Positions 53,497 through 63,537 are shown, counted from the stretch's first letter. The stretch: 64,000 nucleotides of DNA from Bacillota bacterium (GCA_023401925.1 JAEXDA010000041.1:10371-74370), one strand, 5' to 3'. Notes: generated by a model from the sequence alone, not told the origin. Translations and numbers: made by a program.

Positions 53497-55596
53497 ATGA
53501 GAATTCGATTGTCGATTGCACTTTCGGTTTTATGGGTATTGGTTCTCCCCCTTGCTGCGCAGGCTGAAGATCTCAATTCAAATTTGTTAAACGCAGTCTC
53601 CAAGAACAAGGCTTCCTTGGTTCGAAACTTGATAAATAAAGGCGCGGATATCAATACCCTGGGGGACAATCAATGGACTCCGTTGATAATCGCCTCCGAC
53701 AAGGGTTTTACATCCGTTGTTAAAATATTGCTGGATAAGGGCGCCGATCCGAACTTACAGGACAATTATGATTCCACCGCCCTCATTCACGCTGTAAAAA
53801 ATAAACATCTCCCCATTGTCGAGTTGATTCTCAAAAATCCCCAAGCCGATTTCAACCTTCGTACCACGGAAGGTTATACGGCTCTAATGTATGCCATCAA
53901 AGTCAATCATCAAAGGATCATTCAGTTTCTCATCAATAAAGGGGCAAATCTCTCTCTTAGTTCCATTTGGGCCGCGAAGAAAGGCGACATCGCTTTACTG
54001 ACCGGTTTGGTTAAAAACTATCAAGCCAACATTAATGAAAAGGACGCTCAAGGCTGGACCCCCATATTATGGGCTGCTAAAAACGGTTATCCGGATACCG
54101 TCAAATTTTTAGTGGATAACGGCGGGCAAGTAGACTATACCGCAAAGGACGGAACGACCCCGCTAATCGCCGCGGCTGCCAGCGGAAATAAAGAAACCGT
54201 TCAAATTCTACTCAAAAAAGCCACCAATCTTGAGGCTGCTGATAGTAACGGTTGGAATGCATTGTTATGGGAGTCCGCTCAAGGCCATACCTTGAACGTT
54301 TCCCTGATGATCTCCAAAGGGATGAACGTAGACGGCAAGGATCGGAAAGGTTATACACCACTGATGGCGGCAGCCGCAGAAAACCATCCTGAAACAGCCA
54401 AATTTTTACTCAGTCATAAGGCTTCCGTTAATATGGCGGACTCCAACCAGTGGCCGGCTCTTTTTTGGGCCGTTTCCAAAGGCAGTACCGATACTGCCAA
54501 ATTGTTAATGGAAAACGAGGCCAATCTTAATGGAACGGATATTCACCGCCGAACCCCATTAATGCTGGCTGCCGGTCAAGGTAACCTTGAGATAGCCCGG
54601 AGTTTGATTTTTTATGGGGCCACCCTTAATGCAAGCGACGAAAACGGGTGGACAGCTTTACATTTTGCCGTCGCCCAAGACCATCAAGACCTCCTGCAAC
54701 TGCTGTTATCCAAAGGCGCAGATGCGGCTATCCGCAACAAAGACGGGGATACGCCGTTGTTAATGGCGGCCAAAAACGGCCAATCGACTCAATTTAAGGC
54801 CTTTATCGCGGGGGGAGTCAATCCGAACTCCGTCTTCATCGAGGCCATCCGTAAAAAAGATTTATCCACATTCAATATCTTGCTCAATCAAGGCGCCGAT
54901 CCCAACAGCAAAGATTCAACTGGTACGCCCGCTTTAATACTGGCTGTTAAATACAATCAGAGCCAAATGGTCCGGGCATTGCTCCAAAAGGGAGCGGCTG
55001 TCGATGCCAGGGATCGTGACGGTGATACCGCTCTGATTTTGGCTTCCATGTATGGTTATGGGGATTTGGTGTCTATTTTGATAACTTCGGGCGCGAATGG
55101 GAATATCCAGGGCCGGGGTGGTTGGACCGCCCTGATGTGGGCGATTCAAACGGGGGCGGTTGATATCATCCAACAATTAATGGATGCTCATCCCGATGTA
55201 AACTTGAAGACGGCTCAATCAGGATGGACCGCCCTGATGATAGCCGCCAAATGCGGTCAAATGAAAGGTTTAAAGTTGCTGGTGGAAAACCATTCACCCA
55301 TCCATACCCAGGATAAGGATGGAGATAATGCATTAATCATCGCTATTCTTTATCGAAAGGCCGATGCGGTTCAATATCTAATGGATAAGGGCGCCGAAGT
55401 AAATTCCACGCGGCAAGACGGTTCCACAGCCGTCATGGTGGCCAGTTTCGAAGGCGAGGTTTCCATGGTAAAAATGCTTCTCAGCAAAGGACCGGATTTG
55501 TCGCTCCGCAATCGCAGCGGCTGCACAGCTTTAAATGCCGCCAGCCGCTACCCGGAGATTACGAGAATGCTTAAAAATGCCGGAGCCAAAGAATAA
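53497..55596 (+). CDS. Exported ankyrin-repeat protein
   Basis: About 699 residues from the ATG at 53497, which follows GGAAGGAATTGC; the frame is open from 53326 but has no better start. A signal peptide covers residues 1-25 (RIRLSIALSVLWVLVLPLAAQA). About 20 ankyrin repeats of 33 residues then run to the end, many with the motif G-x-TPLxxAAxxG-x-xxxVxxLLxxGAD. The protein is therefore a protein-binding solenoid outside the cytoplasm. The consensus repeats are close to each other and may have grown by duplication. It is 200 bases downstream of the phosphoesterase gene. Confidence 0.92.
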   Translation: MRIRLSIALSVLWVLVLPLAAQAEDLNSNLLNAVSKNKASLVRNLINKGADINTLGDNQWTPLIIASDKGFTSVVKILLDKGADPNLQDNYDSTALIHAVKNKHLPIVELILKNPQADFNLRTTEGYTALMYAIKVNHQRIIQFLINKGANLSLSSIWAAKKGDIALLTGLVKNYQANINEKDAQGWTPILWAAKNGYPDTVKFLVDNGGQVDYTAKDGTTPLIAAAASGNKETVQILLKKATNLEAADSNGWNALLWESAQGHTLNVSLMISKGMNVDGKDRKGYTPLMAAAAENHPETAKFLLSHKASVNMADSNQWPALFWAVSKGSTDTAKLLMENEANLNGTDIHRRTPLMLAAGQGNLEIARSLIFYGATLNASDENGWTALHFAVAQDHQDLLQLLLSKGADAAIRNKDGDTPLLMAAKNGQSTQFKAFIAGGVNPNSVFIEAIRKKDLSTFNILLNQGADPNSKDSTGTPALILAVKYNQSQMVRALLQKGAAVDARDRDGDTALILASMYGYGDLVSILITSGANGNIQGRGGWTALMWAIQTGAVDIIQQLMDAHPDVNLKTAQSGWTALMIAAKCGQMKGLKLLVENHSPIHTQDKDGDNALIIAILYRKADAVQYLMDKGAEVNSTRQDGSTAVMVASFEGEVSMVKMLLSKGPDLSLRNRSGCTALNAASRYPEITRMLKNAGAKE

Positions 55597-55600
55597 GCGT

Positions 55601-57430
55601 TCAAACGACAGAAGCGTCTTTGCTCCTTTTGGCCATTCTTTCCCGGTCACTCTTGTCGAGGATCTTTTTACGCAACCGGATCGAACCCGGAGTGACCTCG
55701 ACCAATTCGTCATCCTCAATATATTCCATGGCTTGTTCCAAGGTAAAACTTCGCGGCGGAGTCAGGCGGATGGTTTCATCCGAAGTACTGGCCCGCATAT
55801 TGGTAAGATGCTTTTTCTTACAAACATTGACATCCAGATCCCCTTCACGGGAATTTTCCCCGACAATCATGCCGGCGTAAATCTTATCGATCGGGCTGAT
55901 GAACAATGAACCCCGTTCCTCAACATTATGAATCCCATAGGTGGTCGCTTCGCCGGATTCAAAAGCCGTTAATACTCCGCGGCTTCTGGTGGCGATTTCG
56001 CCTTTCCAGGGTCCATATTTGTCAAAGATATGGTTCATGATGCCTTCGCCCTTGGTGGCAGTTAAAAATTCCGAACGAAAACCAATCAAACCCCGGGCCG
56101 GAATTAAGAATTCCAGTTTCACATTTTTTTCGCCAGCCGGTTGCATATTCATCATCTCGGCCCGCCGTTTGCCCAAATTCTCAATGACGCTTCCGGAAAA
56201 TTCTTCCGGGAGATTGATAAAAAGGCGCTCGTAAGGTTCACACAATTCTCCGTTAATCCGCTTTAAAATCGGCCGCGGTTTGGATATTTGCAACTCATAA
56301 CCTTCCCGGCGCATGGTTTCAATCAAAATGCCCAAATGTAACTCACCCCGTCCGGACACTTCATAGGAATCCGGCGAGTCGGTTTCCGACACCCGCAGAC
56401 TAACATTGGTCTCCGCCTCTTTGAACAGGCGTTCCCGGATATGGCGGGAGGTAACAAATTTACCCTCTTTACCGGCAAAGGGACTGTCATTGACAATAAA
56501 ATTCATGGTCAAGGTCGGTTCATCAACGGTCAACAGCGGTAACGGAGAGGGATTTTCGGGATCGGTAACGGTTTCGCCGATATTGACTTTACCGAGTCCA
56601 GCCACGGCAACAATGTCGCCTGCCGATGCCTTATCGACTTCTTTTCGTTTTAAGCCGTCCCAAACCCATAGTTTACCGATTTTGATGGTTTCCAGTTTTC
56701 CGTCTTGCTTCGAAAGGCCCACCAATTGACCTGCATTCAAGCTGCCGTTTTGAATCCGGCCAATTCCGACCCGACCCACATAATCATCGTAATCCAGGGT
56801 ATTGATTTGCAGTTGCAATACGGCATTCTCATCCCCCGAAGGCGCCGGAACTTCTTTTTCAATCATCTCGAAGACCGGTTTCATGTCCGTACCCGGTTGT
56901 TGCCAGTCTAAAGTAGCCTTACCGGTGCGGGCCGAAGCATAGATAACCGGAAACTCCAGCTGCCAGTCCTCCGCTTCCAACTCCACAAACAGGTCGAAAA
57001 CCTCATTTAACACTTCATCCGGCCGTGCATCCGGACGGTCGATTTTATTGACCACCACAATGATCCGCAGCCCCACTTCCAATGCTTTTCTGAGCACGAA
57101 TTTGGTTTGGGCCATCGGTCCCTCAAAGGCATCCACCAATAACAAGGCCCCGTCCACCATTCGCAATACCCGTTCCACTTCCCCACCGAAATCGGCGTGG
57201 CCCGGGGTATCCACAATATTAATCTTCAGATCACCGTAATTCACGGCGGTATTTTTCGATAGAATCGTAATCCCGCGTTCTCGTTCCAAATCGTTACTGT
57301 CCATAACCCGTTCCACAACCCGTTCATTATCCCTGAAAATCCCGGATTGTCTCAGTAAACAGTCGACCAAGGTCGTTTTGCCATGGTCAACGTGGGCAAT
57401 AATTGCAATATTTCGAATATTTTCCTTCAT
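55601..57430 (-). CDS. typA: Translational GTPase BipA/TypA
   Basis: About 609 residues from the ATG at 57430 (AGGTTACGA upstream; frame open to 57472). EF-G-type GTPase motifs: AHVDHGKTTL near residue 10, the switch region ERERGITI near 50, DTPGHADFGGEVERVL near 75 and NKIDRPDARPDEV near 127. Domains II-V and the BipA-specific C-terminus follow, including EAMEYIEDDELVEVTP with VRKKILD-like ending. It binds the ribosome and helps growth in stress or cold and in assembly of large subunits. Single gene. Confidence 0.95.
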   Translation of the reverse strand: MKENIRNIAIIAHVDHGKTTLVDCLLRQSGIFRDNERVVERVMDSNDLERERGITILSKNTAVNYGDLKINIVDTPGHADFGGEVERVLRMVDGALLLVDAFEGPMAQTKFVLRKALEVGLRIIVVVNKIDRPDARPDEVLNEVFDLFVELEAEDWQLEFPVIYASARTGKATLDWQQPGTDMKPVFEMIEKEVPAPSGDENAVLQLQINTLDYDDYVGRVGIGRIQNGSLNAGQLVGLSKQDGKLETIKIGKLWVWDGLKRKEVDKASAGDIVAVAGLGKVNIGETVTDPENPSPLPLLTVDEPTLTMNFIVNDSPFAGKEGKFVTSRHIRERLFKEAETNVSLRVSETDSPDSYEVSGRGELHLGILIETMRREGYELQISKPRPILKRINGELCEPYERLFINLPEEFSGSVIENLGKRRAEMMNMQPAGEKNVKLEFLIPARGLIGFRSEFLTATKGEGIMNHIFDKYGPWKGEIATRSRGVLTAFESGEATTYGIHNVEERGSLFISPIDKIYAGMIVGENSREGDLDVNVCKKKHLTNMRASTSDETIRLTPPRSFTLEQAMEYIEDDELVEVTPGSIRLRKKILDKSDRERMAKRSKDASVV

Positions 57431-57718
57431 CGAAGCTATTCGTAACCTCACTTTATTCTCATTATTCAACAATTATTTATTAAACCACGATTTAGGGAGG
57501 ATTGCAATTACAAATCCTTAAATTTTTATGGTTTTTCTTCCGGGTTTTTAAACAACCTGCGATTCGGGGCCCATCAAGTTTTGAAAAAATAGGGATTCAT
57601 CCCGTGCGAGAGCCTTTTTTCATTTCATCCATATTATCGGATGTAAAACTAAAGGTGTTATGTATTAAATATCGAATTTATTACATAATGTACAATAAAT
57701 CAAAAAGGAGCAAAAGTC

Positions 57719-59458
57719 GTGAGAAAAATATTTTTACTGCTATTCATATTGTTCGTGGTTTTTACCGCTTTCATGCATATTCCGGTAAAGGCAGCCGGGG
57801 AAGAGCCTTTATTCTTACTTGGCCAAAATGAAAAAGCCGAGATTCAATTGGCTACCGGTCATGTTTTCACGTTAAAAATCGGAAGAAATCCCATCCAGCT
57901 TCTCACAGGAAACCACGGTCAAAAACTGATTTTATGTGGCGGCCAGGAAGAAAAATCAGGAGAAATCAAGCAAGGCGCCTCTTTGCTGTTGGTTGCCGGT
58001 GATTTTCAATCCTGTGAAAAACAGATTCAATGTGATTCCGCATTGGTTGCATTTGAAGTCAATAAAGATTCATCCGTTATATGGCTTGCCACCCAAGGCG
58101 GGATGATCAATAAAGAAGTCATAAAGCCCAAAATTTACCGGGTGGATTTAAACTCATTTTCCGCTACCGAAACTGTTTTGGATACCCTTCCTTGCCAGAT
58201 TGCTCTTTCCGGGGATGACAAACGCTTAGCCGTTGCCTGCCTCGGCGATAAGGACAATCCTTCATCGGTTTTGAGCGTATGGGATGCCGATACTTCCCAG
58301 CAGGTTGCTTCCTTTGAAATAGCGGCTAACCCTGGTGTTCTTAGTTTTAACAATGAAAATAATCACATCATGGTCGCCGGCTACGGATATCAAGAGCCGG
58401 AAAGCACAAGCACTGGTGTGGTTACCGGTTTTAAAATCCCCTCAAAATACTTCAAGCAGTTAAAGAAACCGACTCCCTCCGGAGTAAATATCATCAATTT
58501 AGCCACTCTCGACAACAGATTATTTGATCTGGGCAGGATCGCAAAAGACTTTATTCAGGGCCAAAGCGGGATCATCTATAGTATTGCAAAAGATGAAAAC
58601 CAAAGCATTGTTAGGGCCACCAACTGGTCAGGACTCCTGTGGGAAAGAAAATATGACTCCCTACCAAAGTATGTTCAGGAATGGCCCGATAAGAACCAAG
58701 TATTTATCATTTGCGGTAAGGAAATCAGTATTATCGGCAACGATGATGGGAATACATTGAAGGAACTTACTGCCGAGAACGATATTCTACCGTTCCTTTT
58801 TCTGGACGGTTCCCCCTACGCCTATTCCTACAATATGAGCAAACTCAGACTCAATACGATGGACCTTAATCATTCCGAATTGGGGAAAACATTCAAAGCA
58901 GGAAGCGCCGGGCTTAAAATCCTTAAAGTAACGACCATGGTACTATCGGTGGTTGCTTATACCGACAGTTTGCAGCCTCGTTATGTCAATGGGGTCCAGA
59001 TGCCGACCCGTGTTACACCCATTTATTGGCCCTATGCCCCGAAAGGTAATATTGTGCCTTGCCCGGAGCAGAAAAAACTCTATATGTTAAATTCTTTTCT
59101 CGCTGAAATTTACACATATGATATTCAAAAAGAAGTCGTAACCAAAAAATTCAGCTATCTCGGGGATAATTCGTTATATCTGCAAATGACTCCCCATGGC
59201 AAATACGTGGTTTTAGTGACCGGCGGCGACTGGAAGTTAATCAACACCGTGACGGATAAGGCTGATCTTACTTTTAGTGTCGGTGGTGGGATCCATTTGG
59301 TTTTTCAGGAAGTTGCCGCTCCAACCCCATATTTCAGCCCGGATGGCAATAAAATGTATATTCCCAAGGGTTCCCAAATCCTCGTGATCGACCTTTTGAA
59401 TGGAAAAAAACTCAAATCGCTTCCAACCAAGATAAAGGATGCCACGTTATTCTGGTAG
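57719..59458 (+). CDS. Secreted beta-propeller-like protein (WD40/YVTN type)
   Basis: 579 residues, GTG start with AAAAAGGAG before it. A signal peptide covers about residues 2-24 (RKIFLLLFILFVVFTAFMHIPVKA). The mature part is a series of four-strand blades with loose repeats (WLATQGGMINKEVIKPKIYRV, LSVWDADTSQQVASFEI, FSPDGNKMYIPKGSQI), typical of YVTN or WD40-like surface proteins. No catalytic motif was seen. Single gene; probably a cell-surface or envelope protein. Confidence 0.7.
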   Translation: MRKIFLLLFILFVVFTAFMHIPVKAAGEEPLFLLGQNEKAEIQLATGHVFTLKIGRNPIQLLTGNHGQKLILCGGQEEKSGEIKQGASLLLVAGDFQSCEKQIQCDSALVAFEVNKDSSVIWLATQGGMINKEVIKPKIYRVDLNSFSATETVLDTLPCQIALSGDDKRLAVACLGDKDNPSSVLSVWDADTSQQVASFEIAANPGVLSFNNENNHIMVAGYGYQEPESTSTGVVTGFKIPSKYFKQLKKPTPSGVNIINLATLDNRLFDLGRIAKDFIQGQSGIIYSIAKDENQSIVRATNWSGLLWERKYDSLPKYVQEWPDKNQVFIICGKEISIIGNDDGNTLKELTAENDILPFLFLDGSPYAYSYNMSKLRLNTMDLNHSELGKTFKAGSAGLKILKVTTMVLSVVAYTDSLQPRYVNGVQMPTRVTPIYWPYAPKGNIVPCPEQKKLYMLNSFLAEIYTYDIQKEVVTKKFSYLGDNSLYLQMTPHGKYVVLVTGGDWKLINTVTDKADLTFSVGGGIHLVFQEVAAPTPYFSPDGNKMYIPKGSQILVIDLLNGKKLKSLPTKIKDATLFW

Positions 59459-59482
59459 GATTAAATTGAAAAGGGCATTACT

Positions 59483-59538
59483 CAACGCTTTAAGATTGCG
59501 GCCGGTTACTTTGTAACGGGCCGCTTTGATGCGCGTTG
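59483..59538. repeat. Long imperfect palindrome at the border of the decayed region
   Basis: CAACGC pairs with GCGTTG on the outside, and GCGGCCGGTTAC pairs with GTAACGGGCCGC (one mismatch) inside. It is located exactly where the truncated Rpn-type gene begins. Confidence 0.6.
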
Positions 59539-60088
59539 AAAGAAGGCCAGCCTTTTCAGTCACTTAAAAAGACCATTACCATTAATATTTTGGATTTCGA
59601 TTATATCCATATCGAGCAATACCATTCGGTTTTTCACTTATGGGAAAACGCTCACAAAGGCTGTAAATTAACGGATATCCTGGAGATTCATTTCCTGGAA
59701 TTGCCGAAGTTCCGAAAAGCAAGACCCGATCTAAGTAAACCCTTAGATCGCTGGCTGATTTTCATTGAAGATTCACCGAAGGAGGTAGCGCGCGTAAACG
59801 CGCGATCAAATGGCAATCAATAACGATCCTGCCATCGCCAAAACCGAGGAATTGTTAGAACGTCTAGGTAGCCTGGATGAAGTAAAACGATACTATGAAG
59901 CCCGGGAAATGGCGATTCATGATGAAATAACACGCATTACCGGGGCCAGGGCAGAAGGAATCATGGAAGGCAAACTGGAAGCTGCCCGCAAAATGCTTGC
60001 CAAACAGATGCCGGAAGAGCTAATCATCGAGATTACGGGGATTTCACTGGAAGAGTTAAGAAAGCTTAACGGTGAAGAGAAGAATTGA
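59536..60088 (+). pseudogene. Rpn-family recombination-promoting nuclease/transposase remnant
   Basis: Two adjacent frames make one family protein. 59536-59823 encodes the middle of the protein (ILDFDYIHIEQYHSVFHLWE, LEIHFLELPKFRKARP, WLIFIEDSPKEV), and 59810-60088 encodes its C-terminal helix region (AINNDPAIAKTEELLERL, ITGISLEELRKLN). The N-terminal PD-(D/E)XK catalytic part is missing. Between the frames a short palindrome CGCGCG-TAAA-CGCGCG (59789-59804) disrupts the reading. The first frame has no obvious start, the second follows GAAGGAGG at long distance. So it is a truncated, frameshifted copy; the 279-base C-terminal part might still be translated. Confidence 0.7.
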
Positions 60089-60374
60089 AGGTTGAGCTTC
60101 CTGTTTTAGACGGTCTATGCCCTCACCCCATCTGCTCATTCGAAGAAGCGGCCCTCTCCCGTTTTGCCGCTATTCATTACCCACATCGTTGGAAAATAAA
60201 TACACTATATTAATAAATATCGCGAAACTAAATATGTTTGTAGCCGATTTCGTCCACCGCGGGGTAAACCCCACGGCTAAGTAGCAAAAAGCGTTTTAAA
60301 GCCCGGATTTACCGGGCTCCGTGACGCTTCGAAGCAATATGAGTGGCAAAGATTAGCTGATCCCCGGAGGGGAT

Positions 60375-60599
60375 TTAGAAAGTTTTTAATTGCCTAGCCG
60401 TGTGGGCGTGTTCGATGAACACGAAATACCTGCGGCGGATTGACTTGAATTTCCTGGAAACGTTGTAGGTAATGAATAGCGTTTTGCCGGGCGAGGGATT
60501 TTTGATTGCCTCTTTTTCGCTGCCTTGATCCTTCTCACGCGCAATAGCGGGGGAGACAGCCTTCTTCGGATAGTCGCCCGTTATCACATGATCCAACAT
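60375..60599 (-). pseudogene. Probable fragment carrying a RadC C-terminal motif
   Basis: The frame begins MLDHVITGDYP, the same as the conserved 'LLDHVITG' of RadC proteins, and then becomes unrelated basic sequence with no known domain. A fuller radC remnant lies at 61343-61678. The remaining parts of 60089-60624 contain no other recognisable gene. Treat as a small gene scrap. Confidence 0.35.
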
Positions 60600-60624
60600 T
60601 TTTAACTTTTTATCAGCCCTTTTC

Positions 60625-60903
60625 TCATTTCCCTTTCTTTATATCCATCACTTCCAGCATCATCAACACGGCGAGCTTAAAACCATATCCAAAGGATGCG
60701 CAAGCTTCCATCACGCTTTCATTGCAATCCAAATCCAAAAGCTCTTCCACCGCTTGATAATCTTCAGCCGGCAGTCTGGTTTCCAATATTTCCATGAGGT
60801 CGGATTTTTTCTCGTTTACGGAGTGGAATTCCGGATCTTGGGGGACGATTTGTTCCAAGGGGTATAGGCGGCCGAGATATAATTCTTCCAGAAAGGATTT
60901 CAT
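60625..60903 (-). CDS. DUF6809-like small protein
   Basis: About 92 residues from the ATG at 60903 (GAAGG upstream; frame open to 60939). It begins MKSFLEELYLGRLYPLEQIV, has the acidic helix NEKKSDLMEILETRLPAEDYQAVEELLDLDCN and ends ACASFGYGFKLAVLMMLEVMD. This organisation (helical, F-x-x-G-F-x-x-A-x-x-M-x-x-E) is common in Firmicutes near mobile genes; the DUF6809 name is from memory. Function unknown. It is intact although surrounded by broken genes. Confidence 0.65.
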   Translation of the reverse strand: MKSFLEELYLGRLYPLEQIVPQDPEFHSVNEKKSDLMEILETRLPAEDYQAVEELLDLDCNESVMEACASFGYGFKLAVLMMLEVMDIKKGK

Positions 60904-61034
60904 GGGACATGCCTTCTTTCTATCTATTTTATTTTTCATTGGATATGTGTGTAATGATAGTCGAATTTAGGGTCGATGGGAGGCTGTTCCTACCTCCCAC
61001 ACCCACCAGAACCAAAGGGTCGGGGCGGTGCCCG

Positions 61035-61054
61035 CGCGAATGTATACATTCGCG
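61035..61054. repeat. Perfect 20-bp palindrome in a non-coding stretch
   Basis: CGCGAATGTATACATTCGCG is fully self-complementary and is followed by ATTG. The 16-base palindrome inside the Rpn remnant (59789-59804) has the same CGCG...CGCGAT plan. The surrounding 60904-61342 has no supported gene. Confidence 0.75.
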
Positions 61055-61342
61055 ATTGAATCTGCCGCTCGGAACCTACGGCTTCCGAACCTCCCTTTAT
61101 TCATCCAGGGTTTTTGAATGTCGCCGCCATCCATGGCATTCTGACTGGCTACTTAGCTTAGTCTTCCGATGGCGACCGCCGTTTTCATCCTGAAAGAGGC
61201 GGCGTGGGCAGCGCCTTCCTCCTTGAAGGCTTATATCTTTTGCAGGTGATTACGGTCTGTATCATTGCTTATTCAAAGTTACTACTTTAACTTCAAAGTT
61301 ACAGCTTCACCCATTTTCCCGTTACCATTTTACCTTTTCATT

Positions 61343-61678
61343 TTATAGAAATCCCTTTTCCTTCAAACTCACATAACTCCGCTCTCCCGTTATCACATGG
61401 TCCAGCAGTTCGATACACATAATTCTTCCGGCTTGCCTCGGGCTCACCACTCGGATGGTTGTGGAACGCGATGATCGATTGGCAGCGCATGCTAGCATGC
61501 GCTTCATCATAGCAGCCATAAAAACTTCACGGGGTTTAATATAGAGTTGATCTAGGGAGCCGGTGCCGTGATATGAATGCCGATGATTTTATTTCTGGAA
61601 TTAAGTGATATGATGCCAAACTTCTCTACCGGTGGGGGTTAGCTTGAGGGTATCGATATTGATTGAAGTGAAGGACAT
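61343..61678 (-). pseudogene. radC (JAB/MPN domain) pseudogene
   Basis: The start at 61678 has AGAGGATG before it and reads MSFTSINIDTLKLTPTGREV. The protein then runs in several frames: LNSRNKIIGIHIT, SLDQLYIKPREVFMAAMM, then CQSIIAFHNHPSGEPEAS with the complete JAMM metal motif, then MCIELLDHVITGERSYVSLKEKG. At least three frameshifts and one deletion of about 45-50 bases separate these blocks. An intact short RadC would be about 135-150 codons. Decay is therefore recent, because each block is still well conserved. Confidence 0.85.
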
Positions 61679-61845
61679 GATTTTCATCCTCTTCATATAA
61701 TTACTTAATACATAAATAAAATATATTACTACAATAATAAGTATAATACTCATACGATGAGTAGTCAATTAATTTTACTACATTTAGGAGTAAAACATTT
61801 GTTTTAACTAATTCTAGTAGTATATTGATATTAGGTGGTGATATT

Positions 61846-62166
61846 TTGTTACTTGGAGAGCGGTTAAAACAATTAAGGGAAGAAACAGGATTGACCCAGC
61901 AGCAATTGGCCAGCATGGTAAACCTCTCGCAACAAACCATTGGACATTATGAGGTAAACCGTTCCGAACCAAGCGTGAAAACGATAGAGTTGTTTGCAAA
62001 GATTTTCAATACTTCTACGGATTATTTATTAGGTTTATCAGACATTAAACATCAAAATGATATTCAAAACAAACTTGACTTATCTTCGTTGAATTTGCCA
62101 AAAGAAGCTATTAAAGAAATAGAAAATTTTACAGAATTCATGAGACAAAAATATAAGGATAAATAA
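61846..62166 (+). CDS. XRE-family transcriptional regulator
   Basis: About 106 residues from a TTG at 61846, preceded by TTAGGTGGTGATA. The Cro/CI-type helix-turn-helix is GLTQQQLASMVNLSQQTIGHYEVNRSEPS at residues 16-44, followed by TIELFAKIFNTSTDYLLG, as in SinR- and phage-repressor-like proteins. The C-terminus is a short amphipathic helix (LPKEAIKEIENFTEFM). It is divergent to the radC remnant and upstream of the CRISPR array, which ends 223 bases away. Possibly a relic of a mobile element. Confidence 0.88.
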   Translation: MLLGERLKQLREETGLTQQQLASMVNLSQQTIGHYEVNRSEPSVKTIELFAKIFNTSTDYLLGLSDIKHQNDIQNKLDLSSLNLPKEAIKEIENFTEFMRQKYKDK

Positions 62167-62389
62167 GACTTTGAGTAAGGCCCTACGATAAATTTTATGT
62201 GCTTCGTATCATCTTCTTTCTGAATACTCTTTTTCACGGATATTATCCAATATTTTTTGCATCCGTAAAGCATAAGCCATCCATTTCAAACACTACCTTT
62301 CGTTATGAGTTCCTGTGCTACAATAATTTTCCCAAGCTCTCATGTAAGGGAACGCCGACTTCTTACAACCCTGCTTTCAAAGTTAAAAA

Positions 62390-63537
62390 GTTTCAATCCA
62401 CGCTCCTGTACAAGAAGCGACATTAAGAGATTTATTTAACAAATATAAAAAGACTGTTTCAATCCACACTCCTGTAAAAGGAGGGACAATGAAAACGCCG
62501 GAAGAGATGTTGGAGTCAGCGGTTTCAATCCACGCTCCTGTACAAGGAGCGACAAAGTTTCCAAAGTATATACCAGCAAAAAGCAATGTTTCAATCCACG
62601 CTCCTGTACAAGGAGCGACTTGAAGGATTCAAAATTTTTCGCATGCTGGATCGTGTTTCAATCCACGCTCCTGTACAAGGAGCGACGATCCGCGCTTAAA
62701 AGGAAAAATCGCCTATGATGTTTCAATCCACGCTCCTGTACAAGGAGCGACCATAGATTTGGGCGAATTATCAAAGCCAAGAAGTTTCAATCCACGCTCC
62801 TGTACAAGGAGCGACGGTCTTTCGTGGTTAACCCGGAGCTGACGGATCCGTTTCAATCCACGCTCCTGTACAAGGAGCGACTTAATTGTTTAATTCTTTC
62901 CCCAACTGTCATTTGTTTCAATCCACGCTCCTGTGCAAGGAGCGACCGAAGCGTCATTAAGCCAGGTTTATATGGATAGGTTTCAATCCACGCCCCTGTG
63001 CAAGGAGCGACTATCAGATTTGGCCTTTTCGGTTAAATTATCCTGTTTCAATCCACGCCCCTGTGCAAGGAGCGACGAAATGCTTGTTGATACATATTTT
63101 CGGGTTAAAGTTTCAATCCACGCCCCTGTGCAAGGAGCGACGAAAAACATCCGTTGATAAAAAATGTTGGTGTAGTGTTTCAATCCACGCCCCTGTGCAA
63201 GGAGCGACGTTAAAAACAATCGCAGCCATCGAAGAGGCGGAGTTTCAATCCACGCCCCTGTGCAAGGAGCGACTAAGTGCGCTGTTTGTGGCAGTACCGA
63301 TATAAAAGTTTCAATCCACGCCCCTGTGCAAGGAGCGACAAAAGGTGCAATGGGTTTTTTTAATTCAATAATTGTTTCAATCCACGCCCCTGTGCAAGGA
63401 GCGACGGTATCAGGCGGTTGTCAACATGACTTAATAATGGTTTCAATCCACGCCCCTGTGCAAGGAGCGACTTTCTTCGTTTTCGACTTTCATATCCGCC
63501 ACCCAGTTTCAATCCACGCCCCTGTGCAAGGAGCGAC
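62390..63537 (-). CRISPR. Type I-C CRISPR array, 18 repeats and 17 spacers
   Basis: 32-bp repeats reading GTTTCAATCCACG ... GGAGCGAC on the plus strand; the type I-C form with 3' ATTGAAAC is on the minus strand, so crRNA is transcribed leftward. Repeat starts are 62390, 62456, 62522, 62588, 62655, 62720, 62784, 62850, 62915, 62980, 63045, 63110, 63177, 63242, 63308, 63374, 63440 and 63506. Spacers are 32-35 bp and all different. Repeats 1 and 2 are degenerate (the trailer end). Repeats 3-8 have CTCCTGTACAAGG, repeat 9 CTCCTGTGCAAGG, and 10-18 CCCCTGTGCAAGG. No cas gene is in this window. Confidence 0.97.
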
